Shown: one piece after another, positions 1-12,915 of the stretch
How the letters are laid out: each line of letters starts with the position of its first letter
Numbering within the stretch: position 1 is the stretch's first letter
DNA from: Dipylidium caninum
Lineage: Eukaryota > Platyhelminthes > Cestoda > Cyclophyllidea > Dipylidiidae
Assembly (NCBI GenBank): GCA_017562135.1
Contig: QEYB01000180.1
Span: 1,426,001-1,490,000 of the forward strand
Direction of reading: 5' to 3'
Length of the DNA stretch: 64,000 bases
Notes under the pieces: generated by a model
What the model saw: only the letters and a program-made list of their open reading frames with translations
Databases searched by the model: none
What the model was told of the DNA's origin: nothing
Translations under genes and position numbers: made by a program

Positions 1-1562
1 AGTAGATGCTTCTCGACAAGTTTCAGCGCAGTTAGGGGGTGAGGTTTGTGCAGTAATCACGCACAAGTAACACCGTCGTAGTTTCTTTCATTTTCTTGGT
101 CCAGTCATCTTGCAGTCACCCATGCCTAATCTATCGTGCATAAATTATTTCAGCCACGTTGATCAGAGGTCAAATGTTTGAGTCAAGAAGCACTACCTTC
201 TGTCAATCATTAATGCATACTTACAGAACATTTTTTCAATTATTGTTAAAATTGAATTATAACACATTCGCCACGATGATTACGTATTTGATTTCCCAAA
301 CAAAACTGATACTAGTACCATAACGCCAACAGCTTAGAACCAATATTAAATGGCAATTACCTTAAATATTACTGCCTAATAACTCAAATCGGTACAGATT
401 TTTGCGTACCCCAAACTCTCAAAGTTCAGTAACTGAAAAGCAATGATGTACCACTACGATGAATCTGATAGTCCATTCTGATTGAGTAATTTCTTCGCTG
501 GAGAAATAGTATTAACGTGCTTCACACAAAAAACACCAATGAAATAGCCGAAAAGGAATAATCAAGATGGTAATGGCAGTGGTGAGTGCTAACTGCTGGC
601 GTATTGTTGAAGTGGAGGACTGCGTAATTAGATATTGCATATCCACCCGAGACATTCAAGTAATCCATGCTGATATTTTAAATGGTGCTTCTTCACACCT
701 TATATCGTCGCCATTTCAGCCTTGTGTGCAGTTGGCATTGCCTTCAATTCCTTTGTTTTAGACCGCAATTAATTCCCTCCTTATCTCCTCAGTGAAGTAG
801 AATTATGATTGTGTTGGGGTCCAACCTGGACCATTTTGACCACTTCAAATGGTGCCATTGTGAAATGAGGAACGAGGAGTAGAAGTACATTGACACTCCT
901 AGACATGACGTCTGACGGGAGCGCAGGGGTCATAAAGGCGAGATAATAACCGGGGGTTGCAATGAATAGACTTTTCTGGTGTCGCATCTACTCTATCTGA
1001 GCGAAAATCGTTTTCGCATTTTTAATATGATATAGTTAATCAAATCCTTGCCTTCGCCTAGTCACTTATGGGGCTAATTTGGTCCATTCCAATCCTCTTT
1101 GATCCCCCTCTTTCCTCTTGCATGTGCGCATGTGTGGATACACTCAAGTACATTGCTCGGATCAACAGGAAGAACTTATTAAAATTCTCCCTTATCCTAC
1201 TCCTTTTGGTGCCTCTATAATGTATTCTGGGATTCTCAAACCTTTCAACGGCTTAGGCAAAATAGCACTTTTGCTTCTAAAGCGCATATTTTCCCATTGT
1301 TTCATTCTCCCCTCTTCGATGTAGGAAAAGGTTCACTACCGTCTCTGCCCCTAAAACATTGGGTTGTGGATACCTATGGTTCATTTGTTAAATGATTTGA
1401 ATAATGAGGTTTTCATTCAAAGGCACCAGTTGCGGAGACGCCTGCATTTGGCAGTACAAAATAAAGTAGATGGTTGACAGTCCCGTTGAGATTTGGCACA
1501 CCCTTGATTAAAATATGTAAATGGCTGATTTATAAGTTTTTCATGTTTACTTTATCCCTCAG
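1..1562. other. 5' flank or intron of the TRAK-like gene, no confident exon
   Basis: The first supported TRAK exon begins at 1563 after a CTC-AG acceptor and needs one base from an earlier exon, so at least one upstream exon exists. A donor-like GTGAGT lies at 582-587 just after a short open stretch. In the frame that would fit phase it is preceded by a stop, and the only acceptor before it (near 546) has no pyrimidine tract. I therefore do not call an exon here. The rest is T-rich DNA with only short open frames. Confidence 0.5.
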
Positions 1563-4500
1563 TACTCTACGACAGAAAGTTGCAGCAAATGGAAGGGAGT
1601 CTTGACGACCCCGAGGCTCTCCGCCACCTCCTAAATGACGTAAGTCGGCCCCACTATATCTTTCAGCTTCACCTTTTATGCCTCTAACACCTCTCATCGC
1701 GAACCCATGTACCTGCTACTTGAATGTCCTTTGGGACAGTTGTCAAAAAGTCATTGTTTCTATGTCACCACCACTGTTTGTCTTCGTACACCCACATTAA
1801 GTTCATAAGTGTTTCTAGAGCTATTTTCCTCCATTCATTTTGTCTGTTTATATAATTATAAGCAAGGCTAAATGTCTGCGAAGCCCTTTTTGCCTCAATA
1901 CTATGTTGCTGTTATGCTCGAAGAAAGTGGCATTTTTTTTTGGTGGATGATCTCAGGTGCCAGCCAACTCATAGTCAGGAAATCAAGCTGCTCGCTTAGT
2001 TTTCTTTGATATATTTTTATTATCTATGGGATGCCTTATAAATGGTTACATAAAGAGTTTAATTTACTTTTTGTTCTCGATATCACATTCCATGTTGATC
2101 CCCCATTTATGAGTGGTATTTCAAACCATCTTCTATGAATGTTACATATTTCTAAATCGGATGTGAATTTTATACCCGCATCTTATATGCGAGACTTATC
2201 GCGAAATTTCGATATGAACCCCCTCCCCCTTCCCCCCGCGAAAGTGATGTAATTCGGGTGTTTTTTACGGATAGTACTTTTGTCAGTTTCCTTTGGTGCT
2301 GCCCCCTGAGGCCATAGATTTTCGGCCAATTTTTGCTGTCTGTCTGTCTACCGAGTAATGCCTTACCTCGCTCAGTCTAAAAGCGTAGATATCGTACTCA
2401 TGCTTGCGAATAACTGTTCACTCCACAGTCAAACTTATTAATTCTAGGTAGGCGAACGCCTCATTGATACCGTGAAGGCTGTGGTCGCTTCGCGTTTCTG
2501 CCGCAGGAGGATAATTCACGTTTTCGTTAATTCACCCAGGAGAAAGCACTACACCCTCTTCTGAAGTGGTGTATTTCATCATTTTTAGGTGTATTGACAA
2601 TTTTGTGATAATTTGTGACACTTCATTGTGGTTGTCAACTTCCCGAGTATGTGTGTACACTTTTGTACATATTGAGTTGTTTGATGTTTCAAGTCTCAGC
2701 TATGAAACTTACCTGATTTCACAGTAGATTCCATAAATCTAGCAGCCTAACTATCTCGTAATATTGACGCTTGAATTGTTTGTTACTCGTGAATCCATTA
2801 TAAGTCTAGGAGATCTTGTCATGAAAATGTTTCACTTGCGCGTTTTGATATCACATATTCGTGATCCACTTATATATTGCCTCTCTTGACAACCCTTTTT
2901 CACAAGCTGTCGTTTTTGATACTCATTTTCACTCCTCATAGTGATACAATCAACATCGTCTCTTTTGAATGATTTTCTATAGTTCTCTATCGTTTAATAA
3001 CAAGTAGACGAACTGTTGGTTTTAGTTCTATGCCAACATTATTCCGGCGGGTGTGTTTCACGCATGCTAGGTGCTCTCTCGAATGCCCTCTCCCTTTGTC
3101 GACTCTTATTCGTCTAAACGCACGCTTTTGCCCTTAATTCCTAGCTTACCCTCGTATCTACACTAGTAGTCTTCTCCTAATGCGTTTTGTTTCAATTTCA
3201 GTCTATTCCCAGATTGACTAATGAATTAGGGGTCCTTCGAAAACCCAAAATTTCTCATGCAATTCTACGTATCACTTGTCAGTCTTGAAGCAAGTATAAA
3301 CGCAGACGCCCACTTTCACAAAAGTGCTAACACGTTTACCTACCCCTATGGCGTGAAATTTTCCCATTCCTCTAACTTAGGCGCTTTCCTCGTGCTCTTG
3401 GAGTGTTATTTGGTGGTCGAGTCAAAGTGTGACGTAGCTTTTTCTTCACTGTTATGAATAATCACTTAGGCATTATTATAAAGAGATTCCCTACACACGA
3501 CCAACCGACTTTTGGCTGTTTTATATAAATTTGCTATACCTTACCACTACAATATTTGTTTATATGCTACTAGTTATCTTTTTGATTGGTTTTTTAGAAA
3601 CAAAATGATCTCGAGTTAGCAGCTCAAATTGGGAAGTCACTGCTTGAGAGGAACCGAGATCTTGGCCGTCAACTTCGTGAATCTGAACAGCAGATGGCTG
3701 ATGCCATGGAAACAGTAGGTTTATTGTCTCTTCGCTATCACGCTCTCTAAATTCGCATGCTGAAAGCAACTATTCTGTCAATTCTCCACCAAGCGATCGC
3801 CATTTTTATAAACTACGAGGGCAATGCGCTTGAGGTAGTATATCGGTATTTTTTTCGCTATCCCCTAAAGGCCACCCTGATCTCACATGCGCACATGCGA
3901 CTTAAACAGCTATCCCCATGGATCAGTCCTATCCAGACCTCAGCCTCTGTCATGTCAACTTTATTTGATTAGTAACTGCAACTAGCAAATGCACAGCTTC
4001 TCACTACTGTTCACCGTTTTCAATTTAAATGCGCTGAAATAGTCGGCTTTTTGTGAAAACTCATCGTCGCTTTTTCTCAATAATCCTTCTTTGATATCTC
4101 AAAATGCGTTCACTATTGCTCGGTGGACCAACTGAGGTCCAACTGCTTTCCACTGATTGCCGTGAGTGGAGAATGTATTTTTCATTACTTCGCTAGATAA
4201 ACCAACTACAACACACCCTTGGAATAAAGGAGGAATTACTGCAAATGTGGAGCGATCAGAGTATTAGCAATGAAGATCTACCTTCGGATGATGTTTCTTT
4301 TAGCGATCTGAAGGAATCGCAATCATTTCGTCATAGCGGAACCTTTGGGTAAGATTCTTCAAAATTATATGCTAATTAAATTCATTATTACTACTTTTGT
4401 TTTTTAGCTTAGTCCTTCACCACATGGAACTTGTGTCTGTAACCACAAGTAATGACTGGCAGCAGTTAAAAATATTGGCAGGGGGTGTTCTCATCCTCAG

Positions 4501-7500
4501 CTGACTTGCATCGGAAAAGGCACTAAAAGGCACTGGTATATCTTGTACCTGAGCACACATTTACAAAACCCTAGAGCTGTCTTTCCATCGTTGAAATCGG
4601 TTCACGCAATGAAAGTGGTGCTTCACCCATTTTAACCGTCCATTGCATCACTCATCTTTAATCCATAACTCGCGTCATGAGTTAGTGTCTTTTATCGCCG
4701 CACCATTTGCATTCTGTTAGATGTTGCGTTGAGTAGTGGCTGATGTGTCACTACTTCCCCTCGAGTCGAGTGCGCCCCAGAGGCGCGTGCGGGTGCGGGT
4801 GCGGGTGCCCTTACTGCCGGCAGCACCTATTTGCCAACATCTACGCTGTCGGCCCGCTCTGCTTCATGCCAAATGACTTCTGTGTGCTTGTCGCCTGCGT
4901 CATGATCAATCCATTTGTGCGGTCTCTATCCTCACCTGCTCCTTCTCCAACTCGTCTTTTTAACCCCTGTTTGCTGCCAACTATTTATTTTTACCCTTTT
5001 AAACCCATAAAAGTATATCGATGTATGAATGAAAAAATTCGTGTGCCATTCATTAACCTGATAATGGGAGGATTTAGTGGTCTACCTGTTTCTTGAAATT
5101 TTAAAACTGAGTATATCATTTTTTGCATTCGCGATCGAATAGCCTGCTTAAATGTTAATATAAATTACGCACAGGATCAAATCGGCTGAACTTTCGAGAC
5201 ATTTGTTTCCGCTGCTGGGTCGAATAGGGACCCGCTTACCACGCATATTCTACTAAATTTGTAGGAAAAACGGTGGTCAAACGAACCTAGATGAAATTGA
5301 ACTAATCCACCGAAAATTGCAAGCTCTGGAAGAAGAAAACGCGTCTATTCGAAACGCTGTATGTCCCATCTTTTTTACTCAATTCTTATTATTTCAAGTA
5401 TGCATTTACTAGCATCGAACGCGCAGACGGTTGTACTGTGGCCAGAAATGTTTTCTTTACCAACACGACTTTCGCTATTCAGGTTTGACATAAGGTGCCT
5501 TACCATTCGTCTACGTGTGAATCGCCCGTCTAGGTGCTACCTATTTTCCTCTGTTCCATTCCGTGTACATCGACTAGTTATCTTTCCTCAGAAGGCGTAA
5601 AAGGCAACGATTTAAGTTACTTCTCCCCCGACGTTCTTCAAATACATCCTTCTTCTCAACTCATTGAAGTTTTTTTGCTCAAATACCACAAGACTTTTTG
5701 GCACAGCTTTACGTTATATTTTGTTAATGTTGGCTAAAAGTTGTAGAGCGTTTTTGAACTATACAGCAAAGTGCATTTGTCAAATATACTGTCTTAATGA
5801 ATTGAAACCAATTGCTCATTCTCCATGCTTTTGATAGTATAGCCTTTGATGAGTTAGCAAGGGTGCTGCTTTGAGTTATTTGATCAACAGGTGACTAGAG
5901 AATATTGCGATCGCTTACACCAAGCCCAAACCTTTAACTTTGCGCAATGTCGAAAAGGATGCTGAATATTTCATTTGCTCCGAATGCTAACTTCTTTTTC
6001 TCAACGAGGAGAGTTCTGAATCCCCATCAGTCTGCTTTTTTTTCCCACATTGTTTAACAATACCAGTTTAGGCTAGTTAAACAGTTTAACCTCGTGATTT
6101 CTCGCAACCTACCGGTTCAGGGCTATAGAGCTGGGGTTCGGACGTATCGTAGCTAACGTTTTTTCGGAATTTTCGAGTGAGTCCCACGACCCGATAGCCA
6201 TGTCGTGGGAATCCGACGATGCATAACCGCATTATTATTCAAATTCAATCTCATTGGATGGCTTCATGTGCCTCAGCGCAGGGACGAGCAGCAGGCGGTG
6301 ACATTGAGGGAATGCTTGAACAAACTGGGTGACGCGATGGTCTACATGAAAAACCTCTCCGAGGAACAATTTCGCCGCTCCGACGCTCTCATCCAGCAGC
6401 AAACCCAAGTTAACGCCCTCGCTGCTCGTAGTCGAGAGTTGGAGAACAGCCTCAATCAGGTACGATTGTCTGTTACCCCATCAACTTTTGGCCTCCCAAT
6501 GTTTTCTTGAGGGGTTGCCTCGTGAACACCCAAGTTTGGACCCAAGATAACCCCTAATTCTCCGATTTTTGAATTCTTCAATTAAGTAGGTCTCAATCCT
6601 ATTTTAATATGCGGTTGTTTTGTCTCTTCGGTAGAGACTTACCTTTAAAAGACACATACTTGGGATATTTTTAATGGCTATTGGGTTAAGTTCTTCCAAG
6701 AGAAACACTAATGTTTTTGAAGAAGGACATGGACAATCGTGTTGAATCACAAAAGTCACATTCGATATGTATTATTTTAGGTGGGTCTTACAAACGAGAT
6801 CCTTGCGTCAAAGGTGGAGGAGTTGAATGCGGTTAATCAGAGCTTGGTGCGTGAATTGCGCGACATGAAGGACAAGTACGACGAGAGCGTGACCCTTTAT
6901 GCGCAAGCGCAGGCCATGGTGCGCAAGCTCCGTGACCGGTCGCGTCGGGCCAGTTTGCGACCGACGTGTCTCCTGTACAGTCCACTTGGTGGCAAACAGA
7001 TCACCCCAACACTCGATGTCTCTCCCTCGCCCCCTGGTGATGAGCCCCTCTCCATAGCCGATGAAATTGCCCTCTCCTCTTCCCAGGAAAAGTACTGTTT
7101 CTGCCTCTTCTAACTCAACTTCCGCTCGCAAGTTGTCCTTCTGGATGGGTCTCCTTGCAGGTCTGCGCAGCCCATAGTGGCCGCCCCTCCACCTGACCTC
7201 CACTCCCCCCTTGCGGTGGACGGTGGTGCGGAGAAGCAGCGCAACCAAGTATCTCCCGGAACACGAGGAGAAAACGAGTGCTGCGAATGGGATGATCCCA
7301 CCATTGATAGCAGTGGTTTCGCTAGCTGTTCAGGTACAATTTTAACGCCTTGTAAAGTGATGCTTGTTTTGCTCAGGTTCGTCAACCGTTGGTGTCTCCT
7401 CTGGCGTAATCGGCTATTATGAGTCCACTTTTATAACTCAACAGCGAAAAGCCAAGGTGCTAGGCGCGAGCCCATGTTGTCTCTTGAGTAGACGAGAAAG

Positions 7501-10500
7501 TGGGTCAACCAAAAGGTTGTGCCTTTGTGGACAAATTTTTTGGATTGACAATCGTTAAAAATTTTACTTTCCATTGTTAAGTCTATTCATTAGTGAGTCT
7601 GTACTAAGAAAGGAACATTACAATAGGGCGTAACTATCTGTATTAATCCTCGGAAGTCGTCTCTACTATTTAAGCTATTACGAGCTAAATAAGGATATTA
7701 CGGGTTTTGATATTCCTTGACTTGGGATTGTTAAAGAACCCATAGACTCTGCTCATCGGACGCCGAAGAGGCGCATCGCGGTCCCCTCACCGTCCTCAGC
7801 TGCGGTGCTGCTAAATGAACAGTCCTTGTCCCTCCAGCACGGTCTTGATTGGGACATAGACGACATGTATCGAGGGACGGAGACAGAGGCGGACGAAGAA
7901 GGATCCTCCGAGTTGGTTCGAGCCTTCGCTCAACGCCATACCTCCCCCCAACCCGCTCTCACCAATCGGTACGGTGGCTTTTCTCACTGTTTCTCCCTTG
8001 ATTCTTTATCTGCTCTATTTACATTTTAAATGATGATTTCCATTAATGACGAAAGCTCCTCCCCCTGACTTTGCGGAATTTACTTTAGTTTCACTATCCA
8101 TTTCCGTTTGCATCTATTAAGAAGGGTTTTGCACTCGAAGTTGCGAAGTACTCAGGGATCCGTTCCTTCTCCATCTACCGGAGAGTCTTCGATGCATCGG
8201 CGAAGTTGGGTGGTTGACCAAAATGCCTCACTTCCATCCCAACGAAGCTTCGATGACAGCACTCTTAGGTCGACTGGACCGTCGTCACTCTTTGTTCAGG
8301 CTATGTGAGCATTTCTATTAACTTCCTCACTTTTCTACTACACTAAGACTCTACCGACAGCTGTTGACTAGCAACGTGTCTCGTAGTTGTTAATGTGAAG
8401 TTTCTTTGGGCTATGTTTCCTTGTTCGGCAAGTTGGCTAGGCGAAATTGCGTTGCTGTCGTGCCTCTGGCGGAGGCATTGGCAACACGTACAGCTGGAGG
8501 TGGTGAGTGGGTTGAATGGTGGCGGTAACATCACAGCTGTTGCGTGGCACAAAAGCAAGTACGTGGACCCGCTCATTCCCATATGGATCAGCGAAAAATT
8601 ATGTAAATCGTTGTACATGTTTGCTTATACTTATCCAGAAAGTTTTATCATGTTGGTTTTTGCATCCTTGAACACAAAGTGTAAATGAACCAATTTTCAT
8701 TTATCAGTTAAAAACTGTGAATTGTCGTTCCAAATCCACATGGCCCTCCTTCTGCTTGAATGCTTGTAGGGATGTAGCAGGTGATTAAAAATACGTATGT
8801 TGGCTAAGTTATGTGGCGGACCACGAAGAAGCGAATGATCACTTTCCTTAAAATTACGTCTTTTTTCAAGACGACCACAGCGCCTTCAGTTTGTGAAGCA
8901 GTTACAAGGTTCCGGGGTGCTCCAGAGATGGCAGCACCTCGCCACGCCAAGCCTCACCGCGGCGATATACGCGAGGCCACTCAGTGGGGTGGCAAGTCGC
9001 GGCGGCATCTTACCCCCCGACTCCACCATCCCCTCATTACTTGCTCCCCTACCTGTCCGGTGCGCCTCCGGTGATGATCTCAGTGAGTTTACTCCTCTAC
9101 TAACAACGCACTTTATCAGTCATGAGCTCGGAAATAGGGTTAAATTAACATGATGAATTGTCCGTTCAACATATGCCAGGAGGCCAAACGCACTCTGCTT
9201 GCTCCGATTGGCTTGATAGTTGTTACTGGCAATTCTCAGTAGGACCTACTGCAATGGTCTTATGATATCAGAGAAGGACGTAAACAGCCCATTATATTCG
9301 AATTGGTGCTCATTGATAACTTTTTCCTTAGATCGAACGCCCTTCTCGGGTGACGAAGAGAAATTCGTCCCAATGTAAGTAGTTGACATGAATTTTTGTA
9401 TTGTAGCTTGTTGTACCGTTTCCAGCATGAATAACAATTGTTTGCGTTTGCGAATACCAGTAATTGTTTTGGCATACCATTACCCTTCCCGATTGTGGTT
9501 TCATCCTAACTGGTCGGTTTGTAATCTACCCTTTCCTTTTCACCTTCCCTTTACTCATACTAATTTATTTGTCCGCTTGATTCGTTCGCATCCGACTTAA
9601 AGCCCCTTCCATAGGCGATCTTCACCGTGCTTGCTGTCATTATTTGGCATTATTTGATAGAGTTCAGTTATAAATTAGACTCAATCTCTATTTACTTATG
9701 TGTACATTTTCTATTTTTACGAGACTGCCCCCGTCTGATACTAATTGTCGTGTCCTGTTTACGCGTGCCTGAGGGCAGGTAATGGTGTGAATGTTCTTGA
9801 ACAGATAAGGGGTAAAGAGAATCCACACTCGCTGTTCCTTGGACCATCATCTTACTCCCCTCCCCTCCTCACGTATAGGTACAGTGACCACCAGCATCCT
9901 TCACTTCATCGACAGCAGCAAAGCCGTCCGTGAAGTTAGGAGAACGTGTTTCCCTCTGTCGCATTTACATGATGTGGTTAATCAGCGTCAGGCAACTCCA
10001 TTAACAACATCTGCCGCTACGGTTGCGGCCTTTGCAAAGCCGTTTCTTCTGCAGTTCCAACTATTACCTCCTGCTAAACTACGCGTATGGCTCTCCTCCG
10101 ATGGAGAGCTTTTAAACGACTACTGAATCCCCTTCTGCGTTGCTCCTTTTGCATGCTCTCGTTTCTTAATCTGACTGTCTCTCTAATCAAAACGTGCGTA
10201 GGTATGCACTTGCATTGGGGGATGCAGTTAAGACCGATTTTTACTAACTTCAACTACCTTTCACCTTTACAGCTCGCGCCGTCCCGCTTGTCAGTACAGT
10301 GGCGTCTTTGCCGGTGCTGCCAGCACTGATAGACTCCTGAACGAATTTCTGGCAAACTCACAGCGTACACGTCCCCTCGTGGTGGCGGCTGCGCGAGTGC
10401 GACCTGCAGCCGTGGGGGTCCGATGTCCAAGTCCCACACCGCAAGTGTGTAGCCGACAGACCTCGTCGTCGACGCAAGAAGTTGCGGGCTTTCGCGCCGT

Positions 10501-10711
10501 CTCGCCGGTGTGTCGGGGCCTTCTCGACGCGTCAGAAATGGCGTCTGAACCGTTGGTTTTCAGTGCCACGACTATCAAGGTGCCTGCGCCGCGTCCTGCC
10601 TCGCCACAGGCGCCTACTCTATCTCCCTTTCGCAGGCACAATATCTCGCGAGCTTCACCCACTCTGCACAGTGTTCAGGAGGAAGCCTCCTCATCCCGTC
10701 CTGACACGTGA
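1563..10711 (+). CDS. TRAK: Trafficking kinesin-binding protein (TRAK/Milton/HAP1 family), 5'-partial
   Basis: TRAK proteins link kinesin-1 and dynein to mitochondrial Miro and so drive mitochondrial transport. Exons seen: 1563-1639, 3598-3714, 4197-4348, 5265-5358, 6277-6459, 6781-7091, 7161-7333, 7746-7968, 8122-8304, 8871-9082, 9879 to about 10.1 kb, and 10273-10711. All junctions up to 9879 agree in phase. The HAP1 coiled coil is read through exons 1-6: DLELAAQIGKSLLERN, then KEELLQMW, then LQALEEENASIR, then ELRDMKDKYDESV, each matching the TRAK pattern. The Milton/kinesin-associated region is in the 8871 exon (RLQFVKQLQGSGVLQRWQHLA), followed by TVTTSILHF in the 9879 exon. The start is missing. 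The junction between the 9879 exon, which runs open to TGA at 10126, and the final ORF is unresolved, because only weak donors give the needed phase. BICD-related proteins share the first coil motif but lack the later Milton motifs. Confidence 0.88.
6781..7091 (+). CDS. TRAK: TRAK exon: end of HAP1 coiled coil
   Basis: This is the longest internal exon of the gene. It opens with VGLTNEILASKVEELNAVNQ after a TTTTAG acceptor and carries the heptad-rich end of the HAP1 domain. It then turns into a Ser/Pro-rich linker with SIADEIALSSSQEK, comparable to the SLAAEIEGTM-type segment after the coil in vertebrate TRAK. It ends in phase 2 before GTACTG. The next exon (7161) supplies G to restore Lys and then continues SAQPIVAAPPP. 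Confidence 0.8.
8871..9082 (+). CDS. TRAK: TRAK exon: Milton (kinesin-associated) conserved block
   Basis: The acceptor is the TTTTTTCAAG ending at 8870, the only nearby AG that gives the phase required by the previous donor (8304). It yields RPQRLQFVKQLQGSGVLQRW and then QHLATPSLTAAIYARP. This parallels the KLQIVKPLEGS and HHWQQLAQP blocks of vertebrate TRAK1/2. It ends in phase 1 at A|GTGAGT. Direct joining to 9879 is in frame. Confidence 0.85.
9879..10126 (+). CDS. TRAK: TRAK exon with unresolved 3' end
   Basis: It begins after ACGTATAG with GT ACA GTG ACC, giving STVTTSILHFIDSSKAV when joined to 9082. This resembles the TFTFTTCRILHPSD stretch of TRAK1. The frame stays open to TGA at 10124-10126. 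The true end may be a donor inside this interval: AC|GTGTTT, CT|GTCGCA and CC|GTTTCT have the right phase but all are weak. Alternatively this stop is used and the 10273 ORF belongs to another isoform. Confidence 0.6.
10273..10711 (+). CDS. TRAK: Probable terminal TRAK exon, Ser/Pro/Ala-rich C-terminus
   Basis: An uninterrupted frame runs from the TTTACAG acceptor (10272) to TGA at 10709-10711, about 146 codons. It includes STDRLLNEFLANSQRTRPLV and then low-complexity Ser/Pro/Ala sequence ending in SVQEEASSSRPDT. It lies 3' of the conserved TRAK exons and ahead of a poly(A) signal, as expected of the poorly conserved TRAK tail. Membership is inferred from position and frame length, not from a clear motif. 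Confidence 0.6.
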
Positions 10712-11064
10712 TCTATCGGTTTGCCCCTCTCCCCACCCAGCCGCCCTGACTGCCGTGTTTCTCCGCCTTCCTTTTCTTTCCACCATATCTAACTTTTCCA
10801 TTTTTTTCGCCTGCAAATATTGATCATGCCAGTCCATCACTTACATTTACTTTATTTGAATTATATTTTTTGTTGAAGACATGCTGCCACCCTGCAAACG
10901 GGGCCATCTTGTAAAGCATTTGATCTCTACCCAATAACGCCTCACACTTGGCTGACTTGCTTGTGCGGTTTACCCGTTCGGGTGTCGTTGTTTTCAAACC
11001 ACTACTTAAAAGTTGAAGTATCAGTTTACTTTGTCACTCGGCTGACGAATGGCGCCTAGTGGCT

Positions 11065-11070
11065 AATAAA
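11065..11070 (+). terminator. Poly(A) signal for the TRAK-like gene
   Basis: AATAAA on the + strand, about 350 bases after the proposed stop, followed within 30 bases by a T/G-rich stretch (GTTGGTTGATCC...TTTGTGGTGT). This is the usual arrangement of a poly(A) signal plus downstream element. Confidence 0.55.
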
Positions 11071-12869
11071 GGGTTTGCCTATTCGACTGTTGGTTGATCC
11101 AGTTACTTTGTGGTGTAATCTTATTGCTGGAACTCGAATACAGCCTTGGGGGTGGGCCACCGCCTACTGCATTTGTCAGTGAATATGTGAGCTTGGAGGA
11201 TGCACCGTGCTGCCTAGGGTGGTCCTGCTTTTCGGTTAATTCTGGTGACTGCTTACTCGTGTTTGTGGGTTGATTAGGTCAGCTGGCTCACATCCGCACC
11301 GTTGCGGCGCAAATGATATCCTTAAAATGACCACTCCACATAGGAGGGTTGAATAGTACCGTGGTCGCCAGGTTGACATTTTGGTCACAAAGGCGAGTTC
11401 TTTGTTATAACTGGTTCTCTTTTTGTAACCCTCTGCTATCCGCTCTGTCTTCCACACGCCCTTTACGCGATTTGCACAGTGCCTCCGCACGCCAAGCGCT
11501 TGTCTTTGAAGCTACCGAATGGAATGTCGTACGGAGCGGTATTTGCGGAAGCCCCAACACTCCGTTGAGAACGTAAACCTGGATGTTCAGTGTCACAGAA
11601 AGGTTTACCAAAACCGTTGGAAGTGGAAGGCTCGATGTACTTAAAATAATGAAGAAACATTTCCGCCCAATGAAGTACACTCGCTTGTGAATGTCTTTGG
11701 AAGGACGACTCGATGCGTTTTGACCTCCTCTGCCGCTGTAATCTAGCAGACAATGAACCTCATCCCCTCCGTTTTGCGAGCTGCCGGTTCTCCAAGAAGA
11801 TGACATGTTAAGTTTTACCTAACCAACTATTTCACGCGGGTGTTAGACCCAACTTCGGCTGCCCTCGTATGTCCACCTCCCACGCACTCAGCGCCACTCC
11901 TCCACGGGTCATTTGAGTATGAAAATGGAAATATCCCTCTGTGTGGTGCCACACATGTTTGTCTGCAGTTGCACAACCCTTCGGAGATTTCTTCTCGCAA
12001 AGGTGTCGAACCGCCCATGAAGGTGGTGGCGCTCGCTTGATCCCGATTAATAAACACCTCAATGCAATTTTCCCGTGGACGAAAGCAAAATCGTACCTTT
12101 TGGTGCCTGAACTCGGTATCGCTATCAGCACAGTTAACTCGTGACACGCCGAAAAGGTGACCACTTGCGCTGATTATCGTGGTAGTTTAGTTTTCACCTC
12201 GTCACTCCATGCTTTTCAGCTGCTACCAAGACTGATAGTGTTTTTTTCGAACTTTATCCACTGGAATTGTGGCGAGTCAAAAGTCGGCCTCGTCTCCATT
12301 TGTGATCCGCGGTGAGGGGCCACGCCGGGCGGTGGAACTTGTTCGCCACATTTGCGTATCTTCTAAACGGTTGGCATGACAGCTGTGTTATCCCGTAGCC
12401 CCAGCGGTCCCAGTCAGCATCGACAGTTCCTCTATGTGGCGCTGGTTCTTTCGCTGGGGCTGCCTCGAGAGGAGGTTGCAATCATCAGTGTCCGAGAACT
12501 CGCACGTACTTAGGCACGAGAAAGCACCGCGCTGAAAGCGCCAGTGCCGGATTGCATCTCTCAGCGACAGAGGATGTTAGCCGTTTAACTACTTGTTTAG
12601 GTTGGAAAGCACAGGTATTGAGGCCACTTAACTGATTAAGAAGCTAGTGGAGATGAAAGGGATTCGCCGCTGTTGTCCGAAACGGACCGACATATCCCTG
12701 CCATTACGGATGCCATAATCAACTCACCATCCAGAGTGCACCAAATGGGAACACAACGGCAAATCTCCACCCCTTGCTTTCGGCTCAATCTACTGCTCCC
12801 AGCTTCCTTCTATTTTGTCGGCCACTGGCCAGGCTTTGTGTCCGCCTAGGTTGGGACGAAGGCTAGGGC

Positions 12870-12915
12870 GGAGGAGGAGGAGGACTCAGGGAGGACTCAG
12901 GGAGGAGGAGGAGAG
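12870..12915. repeat. GAGGACTCAGG tandem and GGA-rich repeat
   Basis: GGAGGAGGAGGAGGACTCAGG, then GAGGACTCAGG again, then more GGAGGA units: a purine-rich low-complexity patch with two copies of an 11-base unit. Confidence 0.75.

Noticed and set aside
2450..2565. Open frame VGERLIDTVKAVVASRF after TTCTAG in the first TRAK intron
   Set aside because: Conserved TRAK sequence runs directly from LLND (1639) into KQNDLELAA (3598), so nothing is missing there.
5891..5949. Extra TRAK exon reading VTREYCDRLHQAQTF after an AACAG acceptor
   Set aside because: No donor in the right phase before the stop. Direct joining of 5358 to 6277 keeps frame.
9332..9374. TRAK mini-exon between TTCCTTAG and AT|GTAAGT
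   Set aside because: Its inclusion would shift the frame before the conserved TVTTSILHF exon; skipping it keeps frame.
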